A model generated the notes under the pieces. That model was given only the letters and a program-made list of their open reading frames with translations, did no database searches and was not told the origin of the DNA. Below, one piece after another: positions 44,612 through 53,543 of a stretch of DNA of 64,000 nucleotides. The first letter of the stretch is position 1. Each line of letters begins with the position of its first letter. The translations under genes were made by a program, and so were the position numbers. Source of the DNA: Cupriavidus sp. D384 (lineage in GTDB: Bacteria > Pseudomonadota > Gammaproteobacteria > Burkholderiales > Burkholderiaceae); contig NZ_BBQI01000043.1 of NCBI RefSeq assembly GCF_001652915.1, positions 44,982 through 108,981 of the forward strand. The letters run 5' to 3'.

Positions 44612-45889
44612 CTACGGCTGCGCAGGCAGAACTGTTCCACTGACGTCGCCAAATCCAACCCGATAACCGTCAGCTTGACACCATCCACGCATGCGAACGG
44701 CATCTCCATCCTCCAGGAAGCCACGCTTCTCGCCAGTTGGAAGCGTGAGCGGAATGTTGCCGTTGCGTGTAAGTTCGAGAAGGCATCCCAAGGCACCCTC
44801 CGAAGGGCCGCTAATGGTCCCTGAACCGATCAAGTCGCCCACTTCCACATTGCAGCCCGACACCGTGTGATGCGCGAGCTGCTGCTGAATGCTCCAGTAC
44901 AAGAAGCGAGAATTGGTTCGACACACGGTGAGCGCTTCAGATGCTTCTGATCGAAGGCTGACTTCCAAGGTGATGTCATAGCTGTCTAGACCGGCTGATC
45001 CCAAATACGGCAACGGCTCGGGCTTCTGGGGTGGACTTTGAACGCGAAACGGATGCAGCGCGTCCAAAGTAACTACCCACGGCGATATTGATGAAGCAAA
45101 AGTTTTGCTATTGAAGGGACCAAGGGGGACATACTCCCACTGCTGAATGTCACGTGCGCTCCAGTCGTTCAACAGGACCATGCCGAAGATGTGCGAATTC
45201 GCAGCGTCAACGGAGATGGAACTCCCAATCGAGCTAGCTTTGCCGACAATGAAGGCCGTCTCAAGTTCGAAATCAAGCTTGCGGCAAGGGCCAAATAAGG
45301 GACGCGGCAATTCCGGCAGCCGCAATTGTCCCTTAGGCCTTCGCACTGGGGTCCCGCTGACCACCACCGAACTGGCTCGACCGTTGTAGGCGATTGGCAT
45401 TTCTAGCCAGTTCGGCGGCAGCACGTTAGCTGAACTTCGGAACAGTGCACCGCAATTGGTAGCGTGTTCCTTGGATGAGTAGAAGTCCGTGTAACCAGGG
45501 ATATCTACCGGCAGATGCAAAGTGGCATCGACCATCGGAACTAGGACGTTTCCCCACAAACCTGGGACCGATTGCAGCGCCGGACTGTCCTCCCGAAGTA
45601 GTTCGCTGATTTCCTTGCGTGTGGTTTGCCAAACGTCGCGTCCAAGTGCGATGAATCCGTTCAAACTTGCCGACCGGAACACCCCTGGGGGCACGTTGGG
45701 TAGCAGGCCTCGATCGGCCACTTCGGCAAGGTCGAGAATACGATCACCGATTGCAACGCCAACGCGCGGCGACGGCTTATCCTGAGTACTAAATATTCCA
45801 TATGGCAGATTCTGAATCGGGAAGTGCGAATCTGCATCCACAGAAATGAACGATCTCAGCATTGGATCGTTCGGATTAATCTGGCTCAT
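44612..45889 (-). CDS. Fumarylacetoacetase-type hydrolase
   Basis: This 425-residue two-domain protein is close to fumarylacetoacetate hydrolase of tyrosine catabolism. Metal-site segments are all present: 'DFYSSKEHATNCG', 'LDFELETAFIVG' with its two Glu, and 'NDWSARDIQQWEYVPLGPF'. The enzyme splits a C-C bond between two carbonyl groups, giving for example fumarate and acetoacetate. The partners HmgA and MaiA are not adjacent. Instead an acetoacetate-decarboxylase-like gene and a Bug receptor are upstream on the same strand, so the substrate may be a different acylpyruvate or diketone acid. Confidence 0.92.
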   Translation of the reverse strand: MSQINPNDPMLRSFISVDADSHFPIQNLPYGIFSTQDKPSPRVGVAIGDRILDLAEVADRGLLPNVPPGVFRSASLNGFIALGRDVWQTTRKEISELLREDSPALQSVPGLWGNVLVPMVDATLHLPVDIPGYTDFYSSKEHATNCGALFRSSANVLPPNWLEMPIAYNGRASSVVVSGTPVRRPKGQLRLPELPRPLFGPCRKLDFELETAFIVGKASSIGSSISVDAANSHIFGMVLLNDWSARDIQQWEYVPLGPFNSKTFASSISPWVVTLDALHPFRVQSPPQKPEPLPYLGSAGLDSYDITLEVSLRSEASEALTVCRTNSRFLYWSIQQQLAHHTVSGCNVEVGDLIGSGTISGPSEGALGCLLELTRNGNIPLTLPTGEKRGFLEDGDAVRMRGWCQADGYRVGFGDVSGTVLPAQP

Positions 45890-45989
45890 TAGAGTAATTA
45901 TCTAATCTGCTTCGAATCAAGTACATGCCAATCCAATCCGTATCGCATTTTACGTGCGCGCAAAAATAATCCACACATCGGCAATGTAC

Positions 45990-46817
45990 TTACCTCAAAA
46001 ACCTCACCTGATCGGACAAATCCTTACCACCAACCGTGGAATATATGCCAGCATGAATATATTTGAACCTGGGAAGCGCTGCGAGTCGACATACAATCTC
46101 ATGTTGAGTTGGCATGTCCTCCCAGCGGGGAGCCACCATAGACAGCGCCGCCTTGGCTGTGAAACTTTCCAAAGCCCTCGCCTTACTTCCCCCGGCGGGT
46201 GTCATAGTAATATAATCAACGTCGGATTCACCCCATTGCTCGGTAGCAGGAATATATTTCCTATGCAGAACTGGGCTAGTTGCCAGTCCGCCGGAATCCG
46301 AGCTTTCAATATCTGTTAAGGTTAGTTCCAAAAATTTGAATCCCAGCCATTCAGCTCGAAATACAACCTTTCCATCGGCTCTCTCAGGGACCGGTAATTC
46401 CGCATAAATTTTGTTCCACCCTAACTCTTCACGTCCACTGATGATTGGCTCCGTTAGGTTTTCCCAGATAACCGGCTGAAAGAAACCTTCCACCACCTTC
46501 TGGCCGGAATCGTAGCTAAAGCGGACTGGAATTCGAACGCTCAGCATGTTGTAGCCACGGCCTGCAAGCCAATCGATCTCAGTCATATGACTGAACTCGA
46601 AGATGACGACTGGGTCTCCCCGCAGGGTGAAGCCCATTGGTAGCATTTTTTTCAGAAGACTCCCATCAGTTCTGAAGGCGACATACGCACACTGTTTCCT
46701 TGGACTTACTGAAGGGTCGAACGTCACCCCTTCCGGAGGCCGGCGAGGGCCAAGCGCGGGACCAAACGCCGTTGGCATCCTGTAAACGTTCACTTTTTGC
46801 AGATCTTTTTCATTCAT
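45990..46817 (-). CDS. Acetoacetate decarboxylase-like protein
   Basis: This 275-residue protein of the acetoacetate decarboxylase superfamily has the active-site segment 'SGREELGWNKIYAELP'. The Schiff-base lysine corresponds to Lys136. The neighbouring second lysine of true decarboxylases, which lowers the pKa, is Ile here. Relatives with such changes do aldol or dehydration chemistry instead of decarboxylation. It lies between Bug 7 and the fumarylacetoacetase gene (11 and 100 bp spacers), forming a three-gene operon. Whether it decarboxylates acetoacetate released by its neighbour is open. Confidence 0.82.
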   Translation of the reverse strand: MNEKDLQKVNVYRMPTAFGPALGPRRPPEGVTFDPSVSPRKQCAYVAFRTDGSLLKKMLPMGFTLRGDPVVIFEFSHMTEIDWLAGRGYNMLSVRIPVRFSYDSGQKVVEGFFQPVIWENLTEPIISGREELGWNKIYAELPVPERADGKVVFRAEWLGFKFLELTLTDIESSDSGGLATSPVLHRKYIPATEQWGESDVDYITMTPAGGSKARALESFTAKAALSMVAPRWEDMPTQHEIVCRLAALPRFKYIHAGIYSTVGGKDLSDQVRFLR

Positions 46818-46828
46818 CAGCGTTTCCC

Positions 46829-47803
46829 TTATTCCTTTACGGCACCCTCGATAAGCGTTTTCACAGCGTCCTTCTCACGTACTGCGGCTTCTTTCGCGTA
46901 AGCGGCGTACGCCTTGTGATCCATGTAGTTAATCTCAATCCCATAACGCACCGCAGTATCGACGAGGACCGGATCCTTCAGGGATCGAACAATAGCGGCA
47001 TCTAGAATCTTAACGATATCGTCTGTCATTCCCGCAGGGCCCGCGATCCCAAAGGGAGAGGTCATCGTAACGGGATATCCAGCTTCTTTTAATGTCGGAA
47101 CTTCGGGAAAGAAATCCTGGTAGCGTCGCTCCCCGGTCGTTGCGAGAATCCGAACACGACCGGACTGCGCAAATGGGAGAATGGTATTCGTTACGGAGAG
47201 AGCTTGCACCTGATCTCCCAGAAGGCTCGTAATTGCTTCTGCATCGCCTTTATAGGGGACGTTCGTCCATTTCAAACCTACTTTCTTAGCCAAGTCCATC
47301 ATGATGAACTCTGGAACACTGTAGCGCACCGATGCACCGTAAAAAATGGTGTCAGGATTCCGCTTAGTGTGTTCGATAAGGTCTTTGATGGTCTTCCATG
47401 GTGATTTGGCGTTTACGGCAATTGCGTAGTTATAGTTAGCCACCATTGAGACATACTTCAAATCCTTTACCGGATCGTACGGGGTCTTTTGGATATAAGG
47501 CTGACGAAATACCCCAAGAGGAACCACAGTTAGGGTATGTCCATCTGGTCGCGCCACCTTCATAGCAGCGGCACCCATGGTCCCGTTCACTCCCGGCTTA
47601 TTCTCCACAATAACTGGCTGCCTTAGCTCCTTCGCCAAAACAGCTGCCAATGCACGACCAAAGACATCAGTCGTTCCGCCAGCCCCATATGGAACAATGA
47701 GAGTAATCGGCCGCGTTGGATAATCGGCAGCAAATCCCGTAGACGCTGCACTGAACGCTAAAATTACGCATGCCGCGAAGCGCAACAAAAGCTTGAAATT
47801 CAT
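46829..47803 (-). CDS. Bug-type periplasmic solute receptor (TctC family) 7
   Basis: This 324-residue precursor has the signal peptide 'LLLRFAACVILAFSAASTGFA', then 'PTRPITLIVPYGAGGTTDVFGRALAAVL', 'VIVENKPGVNGTMGAAAMK' and 'VPYKGDAEAITSLLGDQ'. GGAGACA (47807-47813) precedes the ATG. It is the first gene of the Bug/ADC-like/fumarylacetoacetase operon and is divergent from LysR 3. The sequence is lower in GC at the third position than most of Region 1. Confidence 0.93.
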   Translation of the reverse strand: MNFKLLLRFAACVILAFSAASTGFAADYPTRPITLIVPYGAGGTTDVFGRALAAVLAKELRQPVIVENKPGVNGTMGAAAMKVARPDGHTLTVVPLGVFRQPYIQKTPYDPVKDLKYVSMVANYNYAIAVNAKSPWKTIKDLIEHTKRNPDTIFYGASVRYSVPEFIMMDLAKKVGLKWTNVPYKGDAEAITSLLGDQVQALSVTNTILPFAQSGRVRILATTGERRYQDFFPEVPTLKEAGYPVTMTSPFGIAGPAGMTDDIVKILDAAIVRSLKDPVLVDTAVRYGIEINYMDHKAYAAYAKEAAVREKDAVKTLIEGAVKE

Positions 47804-48007
47804 AACTGTCTCCGCTGTTCATTGATTTTTGTGTGACGTTGCGGCGGTTAGCAGGACTGACCAACGTACCCTGAGTAGCGGACATAAGTTCGTGTCATCA
47901 AGAACACGATGCGAACAGACCGCCCTATTGGGCCCGCCGCCTTCACATCGAAGGTCGTAGCTTTTTTGCCCAACCGGTGCCTGCAGAGTATTGCTCTACG
48001 ACTTATA

Positions 48008-48027
48008 TGTCTAATACAATTTAGACA
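48008..48027. promoter_or_regulatory. LysR-type palindrome upstream of LysR 3
   Basis: TGTCTAA and TTAGACA form perfect seven-base arms around six bases. The site lies 29 bp before the LysR 3 start in the divergent region and is a good candidate for the LysR recognition site. A second inverted repeat (ATTTATA/TATAAAT, 48032-48055) lies just beside it. Confidence 0.68.
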
Positions 48028-48056
48028 ATCAATTTATATGTAAAATCGTATAAATC

Positions 48057-48959
48057 ATGAACATCGAGATGAAGGATCTTCAGTGCTTCGTCGTCGTCGC
48101 GGAGGAGCAGAGCTTTTCAAGGGCGGCCCTTCGACTAAATGTGGCCCAACCTGCCCTTAGTTTGCGGATCAAGGAACTGGAACACAAAGTAGACGCCAAG
48201 TTGCTTGAGCGGACGACGAGAAGTGTCAAGTTGACGGGTGCAGGCGAGATCTTCTACACCGAAGCAAAGGACATACTGCTCAAGTTGTCCCAGGCAGTTT
48301 TGGCTACACAAAGTGCAAGTCGAGGCGAGTCGGGGGTTTTGAGAATCGGATACACCAAACGAGCAACTTTCGCGCTGCTTCCGGCGATGATCCGGAGGCT
48401 AAGCACTGAACTGCCTAGTCTCCGGTTGGACATCTACGACCCAACTACGGCTGGAGACCTCTACGCGCTCGTGGAGAGCGGCACTCTTGATCTCGCCCTT
48501 ACATACCTACTGGATGACCGTGGCCAGGATCTTCTACATGAGCAACTGACCGAAAGTGAGCTAGTCGTCTTCCTTGCCAGCACACACCCACTCGCAAAAG
48601 GACGAGAGGTTGACCTGAGGGAACTCGCGCATGAGCAGTTCGTCGGCTATCCAGCGCTAGGCAATTATTATCTGCGCTCGATCATGGATAATCTCTGTCT
48701 GGATGCTGGATATAGGCCAGCAGTAATCCAAGAATCAACAGATACTCACAGACTTCTGTACTTCATTGCCACGGGTCGATATGTCTCGATTCTTCCGTCA
48801 GAAGTAAAAGACTTACAAGTAGAAGGAGTGGTTCATCGAACGATAAAGGTACCGCGATTTATCGCTCGTCACGGCGTGATTTGGCGGAAGACGAATAGCA
48901 ACCCATCATTGCCGCTGGCGCTATCAATGCTCCGTGAGCTCGCGATGAATCTGAACTAG
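48057..48959 (+). CDS. LysR-family transcriptional regulator 3
   Basis: This 300-residue LysR protein has the HTH 'SFSRAALRLNVAQPALSLRIKELEHKVDAKLLERTTRSV' region at about 19-56 and a type 2 periplasmic-binding effector domain ('LRIGYTKRATFALLPAMIRRL'). It resembles the CatR/BenM group of activators for aromatic and dicarboxylate genes. It is divergent from the Bug 7/ADC-like/fumarylacetoacetase operon, with palindromes in the 253-bp spacer, and so likely activates it. Confidence 0.93.
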   Translation: MNIEMKDLQCFVVVAEEQSFSRAALRLNVAQPALSLRIKELEHKVDAKLLERTTRSVKLTGAGEIFYTEAKDILLKLSQAVLATQSASRGESGVLRIGYTKRATFALLPAMIRRLSTELPSLRLDIYDPTTAGDLYALVESGTLDLALTYLLDDRGQDLLHEQLTESELVVFLASTHPLAKGREVDLRELAHEQFVGYPALGNYYLRSIMDNLCLDAGYRPAVIQESTDTHRLLYFIATGRYVSILPSEVKDLQVEGVVHRTIKVPRFIARHGVIWRKTNSNPSLPLALSMLRELAMNLN

Positions 48960-49281
48960 CTTCAAATACTAGGAAAGCATTACGCCGCTACCCACAGACT
49001 TCGGAAGTCCCTAGGCGCGTTGATGACGTTCGACGTGCGCCAGTTGGTGCTTGCCGGAGGCCCCTTCATTCCTGCCTACCGCGACCGATACTGCGGACTT
49101 ACGGGCGGTCACACTTGCGATAACGAAACTAAGGAAGCTAGTAGCGCCGGCTAAAGCAGGCAAACTCGGTCAGGGACTCGGACCGCGCCGATGCCTAGCA
49201 TCCTTATAACCTGCTGCCGGGGAGGCTAAAAGCCAAGATGAGCTGCCCACCGCCTTCACCAGCAGTGGGCGCAACAGATGA
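48960..49281. other. 322-bp gap between catabolic region and accessory island
   Basis: It lies between convergent LysR 3 and H-NS genes. I see no gene, tRNA or attachment site. It marks the approximate left edge of the accessory island. Confidence 0.4.
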
Positions 49282-49596
49282 CTATTCTTCCCCGATTAAG
49301 AATCGGTTCGGATTCTTGCCCAGCCATGCCGGCGCCCTCCCCCGGCCCGACCAGGTCTTGCCCGTCTTCGGATCACGATACTTCGGAGGCAATGGTTCCT
49401 TGACTGCCTTGGCAGTTCCACTGCCAGCGGGTCGACCGCGACGTCGCTTGCCCTGGATATCTTCGACGGACAGGCCGTATTGCTCCATCAGCGTACGGAT
49501 TTGCTCGATGACGCCTGCCACTTCATTCGCGCGAACTTCCGCGAGTTGAGCTTCAAGAGCTTCCTTCTGGGCCAGCAGTTGCTTGTAGGTTGCCAT
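49282..49596 (-). CDS. H-NS-family nucleoid protein
   Basis: This 104-residue H-NS protein of the short Burkholderiales type has an N-terminal coiled coil (about 1-45, 'LLAQKEALEAQLAEVRANE'), a linker with an AT-hook-like 'KRRRGRPAGSG' and the C-terminal DNA-binding motif 'KTWSGRGRAPAWLGKNP'. H-NS proteins bind AT-rich DNA and silence acquired genes. Being at the edge of a block of unrecognised genes, it may silence that block; this is inferred from position. Confidence 0.92.
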   Translation of the reverse strand: MATYKQLLAQKEALEAQLAEVRANEVAGVIEQIRTLMEQYGLSVEDIQGKRRRGRPAGSGTAKAVKEPLPPKYRDPKTGKTWSGRGRAPAWLGKNPNRFLIGEE

Positions 49597-49641
49597 GTTT
49601 GAACATCCTTATCGAAAGATAGTAACTAGGTGGGAACTCGC

Positions 49642-51876
49642 TCACTGCTTGGACTCGGAGCCCTTTCGCAATTCCCTCAACAAAGCCAACGTCGACTCGA
49701 CGGCGCCCCGCAGGTCACTCCTGTCACACTTTGCCAACCACCAGTCGATTGGCGAATGTCTCCAGTTACGTGAAGAATCACGCAATGCCTCTCGGAGGTC
49801 TCTAATACCGGTATCAAGAACATCGTCGTCAGTTATTTTGCTCTCTGTCAGCGCTTTCCGCAAAGTGTCCATGATCTGCAGGTCCTTGCAAACCGTAGCC
49901 AGGACTATGACGGAGAACAATCCATTCCCCAAGCTTCCCCACCCCGTGTGATATCGACCGGATTTTAGTATCCAATCCAGCATCATCTCCCGGATACGCG
50001 CGAGCACTTCATCCCTATCTGACTGCTTCGCAAACACCGCGAGTTCTGCCAGGCTGTCGATAACTCGAATGTTCTCCAAGAACTTCACCGAGTCAGGGTC
50101 GTCAGGAAGAAAGCTGAAAACGCATATATAGCGGTCCGCCAGACCGAGAAGCTCCTCCTGCAAGGACTCGTCACAGACAGGTGCCAGCGATAGGCCCATC
50201 AAGACCTTGCATAGCTGCGTCAACCGCATCAGAAGTTCATGCGCGAAGTTCGACCTCGCCGCCACAGCTAAAAGAAGCGTTTCCTTCTCGACGTGGTTAC
50301 GGCGCTCAGTCCACTCCAAGACATTTCGGACGAAATGCATCGCGTCGTCATCGCTCAGCTTTCCTTCGTTAATGTGGTCCGCATACAAGCTCAATGCACT
50401 TGGAAAGGACTTTCCACCGAGAAGGCTGAAATATGGCCCCAAGCACTGGCTAGCGCGGCTAGATAGGCCAGTGCCTGGGAGCAACAACGCACTTCTCAAA
50501 AGAGAATCCATAGTTTGCTGCAAATGCCGCCCAACAAACTGACTCCCGCGGCTTCGACTTCTCAGAAGCGTGATGGCAATTCGCGCGATTTGCTCACTTG
50601 CAATCATAGCAACTGGCACATGGACGTCTTTTGTCAGCCCCAGCTTCGCCAACTCACCCAGTTTAGTGACCAAACCATGGGCGTTGTCGATCCTCTTAGC
50701 GCCGATGAACGCAGTGGCAAGATTTCCCGCTTCCCGTGCTGCGTTCATGAGCACATCCGAGTGCTCGGTACGCATGATCGACGCAATCGCACCGTCGAGA
50801 TATCCGGCAGCCAGCGTAGCGTGCCATTTCTCGCGGTATGGGGAGCCGTAATCAACGGTCAGGTACAGTTCGCTCAACTGCCGGAAGACACGGAGAACTT
50901 GGCTCAAGTGAACCTCGTCATGGCGCGCAATTGCCGCCGTCGGAATGCGACGGAGGGCCTCGAGGGTGACGTTGACGATGGCATCCGTGGAGCCACCGTC
51001 ACTGAACAAGGACTGGGATATGAATGTCCTACCTTTGGTTTGGATATACGAACGATTTACTGCAACGATTCCGTCGTAGGCAAACGAGACAACGGCTGAG
51101 TCCCCCTTAACCGCGAATGTCTCGCCCAATGCAACCAGATTCTGGACGCCGACGCGAGCACCGGTATCCCAGCTCGGCAATTGCTGAAAAAAGGCGAATC
51201 GAACTGGGTCGAAGGTATCGTTGTTGTCGTCATCACCCTTCGCCGCTTCCCCCACCGATTCGGCCGTCGCAACGAATCTATCGGCATGCTTTCGCCACCT
51301 CTTCTGATTTCGCTCGGCGTCTTTAACCACGCCCTTAATTTGCTCGATTGGGCTCACCAGGAGAAGCGAGCGTCGATGCGCATAGTGGTAGATGACCACT
51401 GTTGCTGCGAGCGACCAAAAGGTTGCAACCAGCCCTGTTATCGGCCAGGTCTCGGTGTCTGGAAGCAAAGACAACGCGCCGACAAAAAAGGCAATTCCTA
51501 TGGCAGCAACGAAGCTTCCAAGGAGGCGACTGTCTCGCCCCATGCGCTGGAAAAGAAAATTCGGTAGGCGGTCCACATTCACCTGCATGGCAAACGTGAC
51601 AAGCGTGAAAACGATAGCTGCAGCGCCAACAAGTGCGCCTGCCATTCCGCCTTGAAGTGAACTCAGCGCCTGTGCCCTCTGAGCAATGGACTCCGTCCCC
51701 GGTAGCACTCCTAGGTATGCGAGAGCGGTAGTGAGACAGGACATCGTCAGCAAAGAGATGTAGGCAATCGGTGCCCACCTCTTCGCGACCCATATCTGCA
51801 CCGACAATCTTTTCGCATTCCACTTTTGAGCACCAAGGGTGAGCTGCTTTCTGACTGCGTCTAAGCGTGAACTCAT
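49642..51876 (-). CDS. Large membrane protein, DUF2254-like N-terminus, function unknown
   Basis: This 744-residue protein has four likely membrane helices near the N-terminus (about 34-58, 76-98, 117-139 and 146-166), followed by some 575 residues of mainly helical soluble sequence. 'AIVFTLVTFAMQVNVDRLPN' and 'LLGSFVAAIGIAFFVGAL' recall the DUF2254 membrane domain ('GvvFSit...fsPR...F...lG.F'), but the soluble part is unlike that family. It is 46 bp from the H-NS gene and 81 bp from the next minus-strand gene. I do not recognise a function. Confidence 0.75.
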   Translation of the reverse strand: MSSRLDAVRKQLTLGAQKWNAKRLSVQIWVAKRWAPIAYISLLTMSCLTTALAYLGVLPGTESIAQRAQALSSLQGGMAGALVGAAAIVFTLVTFAMQVNVDRLPNFLFQRMGRDSRLLGSFVAAIGIAFFVGALSLLPDTETWPITGLVATFWSLAATVVIYHYAHRRSLLLVSPIEQIKGVVKDAERNQKRWRKHADRFVATAESVGEAAKGDDDNNDTFDPVRFAFFQQLPSWDTGARVGVQNLVALGETFAVKGDSAVVSFAYDGIVAVNRSYIQTKGRTFISQSLFSDGGSTDAIVNVTLEALRRIPTAAIARHDEVHLSQVLRVFRQLSELYLTVDYGSPYREKWHATLAAGYLDGAIASIMRTEHSDVLMNAAREAGNLATAFIGAKRIDNAHGLVTKLGELAKLGLTKDVHVPVAMIASEQIARIAITLLRSRSRGSQFVGRHLQQTMDSLLRSALLLPGTGLSSRASQCLGPYFSLLGGKSFPSALSLYADHINEGKLSDDDAMHFVRNVLEWTERRNHVEKETLLLAVAARSNFAHELLMRLTQLCKVLMGLSLAPVCDESLQEELLGLADRYICVFSFLPDDPDSVKFLENIRVIDSLAELAVFAKQSDRDEVLARIREMMLDWILKSGRYHTGWGSLGNGLFSVIVLATVCKDLQIMDTLRKALTESKITDDDVLDTGIRDLREALRDSSRNWRHSPIDWWLAKCDRSDLRGAVESTLALLRELRKGSESKQ

Positions 51877-51957
51877 AAACTGTCCGCGAAAATTATCTCG
51901 TACCCAAGGGAGGTGACGGTCGGGAAGGTAGACGGCATTTAATTGGCCTGTTCGCTC

Positions 51958-52698
51958 TCAAACCTTCTCGAGGACCTCGGCCAACTGCTCCCAGAAGCCA
52001 ATCACGCTTCGACCGTACCTACGGAGATCATCCAAAGTTAGATAGATATCCTCGCCGGACAGTGGCTTGAAAACGCGTCGGGTGTACGGAATTTCTAGAC
52101 CGAGACCTTCCAACGTTGGGGCTTCGAAAAGCTCTGGCCGCATCGCTTTGAGAGTCTCCGCAGAGGCGCCATCCGCATGTTTAACCGCGTTGGCGAGAAG
52201 CCGCAGTTCATCAAGCGTTGTCCACGCCGGCAGCGCTGCGATATCGATACCTAAATTCTGCAGCCTCACCTGAACAATTTTAAGGTTAAGCAGTCGATGG
52301 TCGTCTTGCTCCCGAGGATGCAGGACGTTGCTCCGATGAAATGCCAACAACTGCTGCTCCCAGGCATGATAGAGAATTGCACCATAGGAATTCAGCAACG
52401 CCTGCCGAACGGCATCCATACCTGAATAGTGGTCATAACCGGCCTCGGTCGCAGCTTCGGCGGCAGCCTCGCCTGCACTAAACGGATCGACATTGGGGTT
52501 CCCCGACCTAGACATCAGCTCGTTGTAGTTGGAGCGCTGGATTTCAGTCGCCTCGGCTTCTATGTTCGCAAACGCAGGCAAAATTCTGCGCTCTAGCGCC
52601 TCTAGCGTCCGCTCAAAGTGCCGTATGAAAGTAGTCCTGAAATATCGGTGCCAATGCTGCCCGTCGTTCATCTCACCCCTCGCCATCAGTTTCAGCAT
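51958..52698 (-). CDS. Unrecognised 246-residue helical protein
   Basis: No family is recognised. The protein is predicted mostly helical, with a hydrophobic-aromatic core ('GAILYHAWEQQLLAFHRSN') and a 'RLLANAVKHADG' motif that resembles the conserved Asn-x-x-x-His segment of several HEPN-like and MAE-type families. It is immediately upstream of the membrane protein gene on the same strand, so the two may form a unit. Whether it is a toxin, a defence component or something else cannot be told from sequence alone. Confidence 0.6.
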   Translation of the reverse strand: MLKLMARGEMNDGQHWHRYFRTTFIRHFERTLEALERRILPAFANIEAEATEIQRSNYNELMSRSGNPNVDPFSAGEAAAEAATEAGYDHYSGMDAVRQALLNSYGAILYHAWEQQLLAFHRSNVLHPREQDDHRLLNLKIVQVRLQNLGIDIAALPAWTTLDELRLLANAVKHADGASAETLKAMRPELFEAPTLEGLGLEIPYTRRVFKPLSGEDIYLTLDDLRRYGRSVIGFWEQLAEVLEKV

Positions 52699-53210
52699 TT
52701 TTGTGGATCCGCCGGGAAGGATTCTACGCTGGGCAACGCAAACGACAGCCGCTCCGCGAACGCGTGATCCTTACCATGGAAATGCGGCTCCCTGGCTGTA
52801 TTGTGCCTTCTTCACGATGAGCATCGGCTCTGTTGGATTTGCTGTCATCAGAGAAACGCGCGAGCAAGGGCCTAGCCCGCTGCTCTGTGCTCTCTCTCGG
52901 GGTGTTCTCCTCGAAAATTAGCCCAAGAAGGGAAAGGTACGTATTGAGATTGCTGGCACACTGCCCATTCCGCACTAACACACTGTTGCGAGTGCGGACC
53001 GCATGGTATCGGCGGCCAGTGGGGCCAAGGATTAATAACGATGGCACATTTCGCGCGAATAGTGCCATGCACCCGGGGTCGATGGCACAACTCACCAGGC
53101 ACTGGTTTCTCGTCCGCGAAATAGGAAAAGGCCTGCACGATGGCAGGCACGAGTTGCAACAAGGAAACGCTAGGCCGGCAGTCGCTCAGATCGGCGGTTG
53201 ACAGTCAAGG
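52699..53210. other. 512-bp stretch without a convincing gene
   Basis: Several short open frames cross this gap on both strands, but none has protein-like composition with a ribosome binding site. I see no RNA gene or repeat. It may hold the promoter for the 246-residue protein. Confidence 0.4.
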
Positions 53211-53543
53211 CTAGTCGCAAAGGCCGTTTGACTTCTTGTAGAACGCCACGATGAGCGGGTGTTGGGCCTCCCATGCTTCCTTCGTGGCTGTCAGCTCGCT
53301 CGTTTTGCTACTCGTTTCCTCCTGCGAATCGGACTCCGGCATAGTCTTCTGGAGTTCGGCAGCGCTATCCAGGGCCGCTTGCACAGCATTGGCATGGAAA
53401 AAGTATTCGTCCACCGTCTGCTTGAGCAGTACGCCGTACTTGAGGTGCATCGCCTTCTCGAGCGCGAAGACCGACGCTACTGTCGACAGGTTCAGCAGGG
53501 ACTGGTCAATGCTGGCCAGGCGGTCGTTCAGTTCGGCATCCAT
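53211..53543 (-). CDS. Small unknown protein (110 residues)
   Basis: I do not recognise this protein. It is acidic and helical, with 'MDAELNDRLASIDQSLLNLS' at the N-terminus and a Ser/Thr/Glu-rich linker ('SDSQEETSSKTSE') before the C-terminal helix. AAGGA lies about ten bases before the chosen ATG. Its codon use and acidic helical pattern suggest a real gene. The neighbours are also unknowns, so no role can be proposed. Confidence 0.5.
   Translation of the reverse strand: MDAELNDRLASIDQSLLNLSTVASVFALEKAMHLKYGVLLKQTVDEYFFHANAVQAALDSAAELQKTMPESDSQEETSSKTSELTATKEAWEAQHPLIVAFYKKSNGLCD

Noticed and set aside
52724..53095. 123-codon minus-strand frame
   Set aside because: Composition is not protein-like, there is no ribosome binding site, and competing frames of equal quality exist on both strands.
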